A stretch of DNA of 15,707 nt from Pyronema omphalodes (lineage: Eukaryota; Ascomycota; Pezizomycetes; Pezizales; Pyronemataceae), in contig JAJJXM010000205.1 of the NCBI GenBank assembly GCA_024516155.1, positions 1 to 15,707 on the forward strand, written 5' to 3'. This document shows, piece after piece, positions 12,062 through 15,707 of the stretch (positions are counted from its first letter, which is position 1; each line of letters starts with the position of its first letter). The notes below the pieces were generated by a model that made no database searches, was not told the DNA's origin, and was given only the letters and a program-made list of their open reading frames with translations. A program made the position numbers and the translations under genes.

Positions 12062-12942
12062 GTTTCTACTAGCTGCGCTGCAGATACAAACGGTCTTAGA
12101 CGAGACAACTATCAGAAGACGAAGAGACGCGCTGCATAATATGCCCATGAAACTTGAAACTGCATTCGAGAGTACAATCAGCAGGATCATGAACCAGAAA
12201 CCCCAGAGATCTAAACAAGCTATGGCCGTTCTTAAGTGGGTATTTCTCGCGAAACGTCCATTGACGATGATCGAGCTACGCCATGCCCTCTCCGTCACGA
12301 TTGATCCCAGCACAATACAAGCTGGGAAACTGGCAATCTCATATGACCAGATAGTCGACTGGGAAAACTTTCCGTCCGAGAAATCCCTGATAGACTGGTG
12401 CCTCGGCCTAATCATTATTGATGAGGAGACATCTACTGTCCGTCTTGTTCATAAATCGTTACACGACCATCTGACACAGTTACACGATAACGGCTCAATA
12501 TTCCCTGACGGTCATTCCGAGATAGCCTACACTTGTCTACAATACATGTCTTACAGCGACGATCAATATGAAATGGACTCTTCAAAACCAGCAGGCGATT
12601 CATGTATCCAAGATAATCGCCTGGAGACGTACCGCCTTCTGGATTATGCAGTCAAAACTTTGGGCACCACTTATGCGACCAGAGAGGCTGCACAGCTGAT
12701 ATGATCATGCCTTTTTTCCAGACAGCATCAACCTCAATCGAATCTCGACAGGATTACGCTCAGAATTCTTATCTCCTTTCAATGACCGGTACGGTAAAAG
12801 TAACCAGGATATCGTCAAACACGAATACATTCGCACTAACCAGATACATCTTCGTTTGCAGTTTGCCATTAGCTATGGCCTGGAAAATATCTTCACCAAA
12901 CTTCTCGCCGCATCCAGCCCAAGCATCGATCATGATTTCAGA

Positions 12943-13850
12943 TTGGGCGGCAGTACAATGCTGCTACAGGCATCCAGGGTTGGCAATGATGGCATTGTGA
13001 GAATTCTGTTAGAGAAAGGAGTCAATATTAACCTCGCGGATTCCAAGTCAATGACTGCACTATCATGGGCCGCCAAACACGGCCACGATTCAGTTGTGAA
13101 GCTGCTTCTGCGGGCTCATGGAATTGATGTCGAATCCAAGGAGTTTCGCGGCCGCACTGCATTCTCTTTGGCATGTGGAAATGACCATTATTCAGTTGTG
13201 AAGCTACTCCTACAGGCTAATGGCATCGATATCAACTCTAAGGACAATTGCGGTCGCACTGCATTTTTGTGGGCATCGCTAAAAGGCAATGATTCGGTTG
13301 TCGAGCTTCTCCTCCAGACTCATGGAATTGACATCAACTCCAAGGACAATCGTGGCCGCACTGCATTTTCGTGGGCATGCGGAACTGGCCGTTATTCAGT
13401 TGCGAAGCTGCTCCTGCAGGCTAATGCTATCGATGTCAACTCTTTGGACAAGTCTGGTGAAACTGCATTATCACGGGCGTCACAGAGGGGCTTTCATTCA
13501 GTTGTGCAACTCCTCCTCCAGGCTGATGGCATCGAAGTCAACTCTACCGACAACTCCGGTCGAACTGCATTATGGTGGGCATCCCATTTCGGCCGCGATT
13601 CAGTTGTAGAGCTTCTCCTCCAGACTAATGGAATTGACATCGACTCCAAGGACAATGGTGGTCGTACTGCATTATCGTGTGCATCCTTCAAAGGCCATGA
13701 TTCAGTGTAAAGCTGCTCCTCCAGTCTGATGGTATCGATATCAACTTGAGCGACAATGACGGATATACCGCGCTATCCCTGGCATATCGGGGATGTCATG
13801 ATTCCACTGCGCAACTACTCCTTGCTGCTGGAGCTATTTGTGGTGACGAT
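12943..13850 (+). repeat. Nine ankyrin repeats, 102-bp coding units
   Basis: Units start (Asp-type codon) at 13039, 13141, 13243, 13345, 13447, 13549, 13651 and 13752, preceded by one divergent unit from about 12943. Spacing is exactly 102 bp (34 residues) except the last, 101 bp, which coincides with the frame break near 13706. Consensus reads GRTAFSWA...G..SVVKLLLQANGIDINSKDN: an ankyrin repeat of 34 rather than 33 residues because of an extra residue in the N-GID-N loop. Several units share long near-identical DNA blocks, for example around 13321-13370 and 13621-13670. Confidence 0.93.
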
Positions 13851-13871
13851 AACTCATTACTGGCCGGCTAG

Positions 13872-14257
13872 GTCCAACAGAACATCAACAAGTCATTCGT
13901 GAAATGATCTCAGAGTATTTCCTCACCTGTGCATATAACGGTGTCCGTAAATTATGGAGTACCTGGAAGGATGAGCCTTCCTTATTTTCTTTTTTTTCTT
14001 TTTCCCAGTTTACATATCGTTCTTTCTTATGTTTAACAGCAGATATTGGTATGAGGATAGCTATTTGCAGGGATAATGAACGTGTTGTTAGAATGATCGT
14101 TGTCAGTTGGGCTTTGCTCGGGATGGGATGATACTCCGTTTTGGATGAAATAATTGCCTGGTACTATCTTTTCATTACTGTATTCGAATACAAAGGCATG
14201 ACTCTTTCCTAGTTAATTTCTATGACATAGCGTTTTTGGATACGATTGCAAGTCAGT
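13872..14257. other. 3' flank of the NLR gene
   Basis: Presumed 3' UTR and spacer up to the MITE. A T-rich run lies at 13985-14010. A 75-codon frame at 13904-14131 has no motif. Nothing else was identified. Confidence 0.4.
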
Positions 14258-14267
14258 ATGAGGAAAT
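14258..14267. repeat. Left target-site duplication of the MITE
   Basis: ATGAGGAAAT directly precedes the left terminal repeat and is repeated exactly at 14793-14802. Confidence 0.88.
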
Positions 14268-14792
14268 GAGCAAAGGTCTACAATGCCCGTCCAAAACCTA
14301 ATGAGTTTCTTAATACCCAAAAAGTCTATAATACCCACACCAAAAAATTCAAAGAATTACTAATGCCTATCTGCGGCTGAGAATGCTTGTTGTGCGCATC
14401 TCTGCGGGCGCACGTCTCCCCACACTCAGCACTTCTCCTCACACCCAGCGCGTCTTTTCACACTCAGCGCGTCTCCTCACCTATACCGTCTCGATTGCAA
14501 ACCACTTATTATCCAATCCTCCTCAAATTTTTGAAGTTAATCCGTATGTGTTATTCATTTACGTGTGCTTTTAAATTCAGGCATGTTATTGATTTTTGTA
14601 TCCTCTCCTCTTGGGTGCGCTCTCCATTCACGGTGGCCTTACCTAACTTTCTCTGCGCGCTCACGGTATTAGCCTCTTCTTAGCCGCAGATAAGCATTAG
14701 TAATTTTTTTCAAATTTTTGGTGTGGGTATTATAGACTTTTGGGTATTTTGAAACTTATTAGTGTTTAGACGGGCATTGTAGACCTTTGCTC
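14268..14792. mobile_element. MITE with long terminal inverted repeats
   Basis: A 525-bp non-autonomous element. Left terminal repeat 14268-14379 starts GAGCAAAGGTCTACAATGCC and right repeat 14681-14792 is its inverse with a few mismatches and 1-2 bp gaps over about 112 bp; both inner ends carry ATCTGCGGCT. A perfect 10-bp direct repeat ATGAGGAAAT borders it (14258-14267 and 14793-14802). If the outer T/A belong to the element, the duplication is the 8-bp TGAGGAAA. Ten bases and long ends suggest a Mutator-like origin; eight would suggest hAT. The roughly 300-bp interior has no credible coding frame but holds CACACTCAGCGCGTCTCCTC-like units (about 14421-14480). Transposition would need an enzyme supplied elsewhere. 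Confidence 0.92.
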
Positions 14793-14802
14793 ATGAGGAA
14801 AT
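14793..14802. repeat. Right target-site duplication of the MITE
   Basis: ATGAGGAAAT directly follows the right terminal repeat. The exact match to the left copy implies a fairly recent insertion. Confidence 0.88.
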
Positions 14803-15132
14803 ATATAAATAAGTAAATACAAGAGAGAGTATGGTCTGTTCCGGCCTACGGCCGGTCCATTTGGTTGCCACCACAACACCAGCTGCTGGTACACAACTTC
14901 AACTGTTGATAAACTGGTTATATATCATGAGACGCGTTTTTTTTTTTTTGAAATATATATATATATATATGATGTCATCATAAGAATATGAAACTCGCCT
15001 ATTATTCCGGCAAGAGCAGCCTGGGATAAACTAAATTTGTAATGGTGCAGTTAATGTTATCCTGAAATAGGAACGTTCTGACATGTTCTGGCTGGCTACG
15101 ACAATGCATTTGAATACTCGTGCCAAGGTTCC
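14803..15132. other. Spacer between MITE and LINE
   Basis: This 330-bp stretch has no gene. It contains a GC palindrome CCGGCCTACGGCCGG near 14839-14853, a T13 run at 14937-14949 and an (AT)n microsatellite at about 14953-14970. Confidence 0.5.
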
Positions 15133-15707
15133 ATTTTTGATTTGATTTGATTTTTTTGATTTTAATCATACACCGATCGAGGCCTCTAAGGCCTATGCGG
15201 GAGCTAAGTATCCGTTTTTCCTGTCCTCGCGGTTTAAACCGCCTAACGAGGCAACCCAATCTCCTTGTCCCCAAACTCCCCAGTTAGAAAAAAGAGATAT
15301 ATGCAAAAGGCAAACAACAGCAAAAGCACAAATAAACAAAACACTCTCGTACACAGTCTAGACAAACCCCGTACAGAAACTCATGCGTGACCCCAAACTT
15401 AAGCCCAGCAACAACCGCCTTGCCGCACAAACACTAAAAGACAGAGAAAAAAAAAAACCCCGCAATCTCGTGAATCCCCATCTCCAGGCCCACCAACCCC
15501 AGCCTATTCCTAACGCTTGCCAAGCTCCGTGGCCGCCAAATACTCCAACAACACCTTCGTACAGCGGTCATCGCTAAACATCCACCGCTTTGAGCCTTGC
15601 TCGCGGTCTCCAGCGCCTGCCCTTAATGGCATCCACCTCTTTCTTCAGTACCGCGTACTCACGCCTCCAGCGGTGACACTCTCCGAACAGGTGTCCCCGG
15701 GTTTTCG
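15133..15707 (-). mobile_element. 3' end of a Tad1-like LINE retrotransposon, runs off the right edge
   Basis: Read on the minus strand, a decayed ORF2 C-terminus (15707-15510) is followed by about 345 bp of 3' UTR and a tail of AAATCAAATCAAATCA-type repeats (plus-strand 15133-15166 read in reverse). This order, protein end, UTR, simple tail, is that of a non-LTR retrotransposon 3' end. The 5' part lies outside the window, so neither full length nor target duplication can be judged. Assignment to the Tad1/I group rests on the C-terminal protein style and tail and is less sure than the LINE call. Confidence 0.7.
15510..15707 (-). pseudogene. C-terminal fragment of LINE ORF2 with a frameshift
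   Basis: The first frame (15705 downward) reads KTRGHLFGECHRWRREYAVL and on to RRWRPRARLKAVD, the H...C and WR-rich ending typical of fungal LINE ORF2 proteins, and stops at a TAG at 15576-15574. The frame offset by one base then reads FSDDRCTKVLLEYLAATELG and ends at a natural TAG at 15512-15510. The two pieces fit end to end, so one base was gained, or two lost, near 15577-15582. Reverse transcriptase would lie beyond the right edge. The copy is therefore not functional unless the break is a sequencing error. Confidence 0.7.

Larger units (their letters stand above)
10298..13871 (+). pseudogene. Fungal NLR/STAND receptor (HeLo-like/PigL_N-like, NACHT, ankyrin), five frame breaks
   Basis: Predicted intracellular NTP-driven switch; the family includes fungal incompatibility and cell-death receptors. 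Exons: 10298-10728, 10784-11022, 11071-11286, 11346-11947, 12062-13871. Introns are 55, 48, 59 and 114 bp, all GT-AG. Domains in order: residues 1-about 145 begin MDPLSITAAVAGFLSLAGQI, typical of the HeLo-like/PigL_N N-terminal family; a helical linker to about 250; NACHT with Walker A GNPGAGKS (about 286), Walker B DALDECDE (about 393) and FFTTRPHIKWEE; then GMFLLAALQI, ELRHALSV and LVHKSLHDHL of the helical/winged-helix part; nine ankyrin repeats from about 785. Frame breaks: base lost in A-run 11122-11125; base gained at 11632; base gained at 11674-11678; base gained near 12700; base lost at about 13706. Allowing for these gives 1099 codons. No substitution-type stop or lost splice site was seen, so this is a young pseudogene or indel sequencing error. 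A MITE follows 390 bp downstream. Confidence 0.88.

Noticed and set aside
12604..12721. A possible 118-bp intron (GTATCC to TTCCAG) that would bypass the frame change near 12700
   Set aside because: It is in the right phase, but it would remove RLLDYAVKTLG, which looks conserved in fungal NACHT proteins; a one-base gain near 12700 explains the data better.
13494..13691. Minus-strand frame across the ankyrin repeats
   Set aside because: It is the shadow of the plus-strand ankyrin units.

Overview
The window reads as nuclear DNA of a filamentous ascomycete (Pezizomycotina). The reasons are short GT-AG introns of 48 to 120 bp with CTGAC/CTAA(T/C)-type branch sites, pyrimidine-rich promoter DNA, a fungal-type UDP-glucose 4-epimerase, a fungal NLR-type receptor with a HeLo-like/PigL_N-like N-terminus, and a Tad1-like LINE end. 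A leotiomycete (Helotiales-like) host is my guess and cannot be shown from this sequence alone.

Layout. 1-60 may hold the first 20 codons of a minus-strand gene leaving the left edge. 179-660 and 901-1208 are low-complexity tracts: an AAGAATGAAAAT-type satellite, then an almost pure purine strand. 1209-2800 is intergenic with small tandem repeats. 2801-3539 is the promoter and 5' leader of the best gene here, a six-exon UDP-glucose 4-epimerase (GAL10/galE type, 3540-5355, plus strand). Its exon 3/4 junction does not join in frame with any ordinary-length GT-AG intron. 5356-6060 is T-rich DNA with minisatellites. 6191-10297 is about 4 kb of gene-poor sequence containing only weak open frames.

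10298-13871 is a five-exon NLR/STAND gene: N-terminal HeLo-like/PigL_N-like domain, coiled-coil-like linker, NACHT, helical/winged-helix region, and nine ankyrin repeats. Four introns resolve cleanly. The frame nevertheless breaks at five places by single-base gains or losses, so it is either a young pseudogene or an intact gene in an indel-prone sequence. The corrected exon total (3297 nt, 1099 codons) is divisible by three. About 390 bp downstream lies an intact-looking MITE (14268-14792) with about 112-bp terminal inverted repeats and a perfect 10-bp direct repeat at its borders. The window ends in the 3' end of a minus-strand LINE (about 15133-15707) with an ATCAA-type tail and a frameshifted ORF2 C-terminus.

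How it fits together. A housekeeping galactose/nucleotide-sugar gene sits on the left. To its right is an accessory zone where a repeat-bearing immune-type receptor has decayed, or is diversifying, beside mobile elements. This is the usual setting of fungal NLR genes. I saw no wholly new gene system. The most unusual signals are the indel pattern in the NLR, its 102-bp ankyrin units, the MITE, and the epimerase junction.
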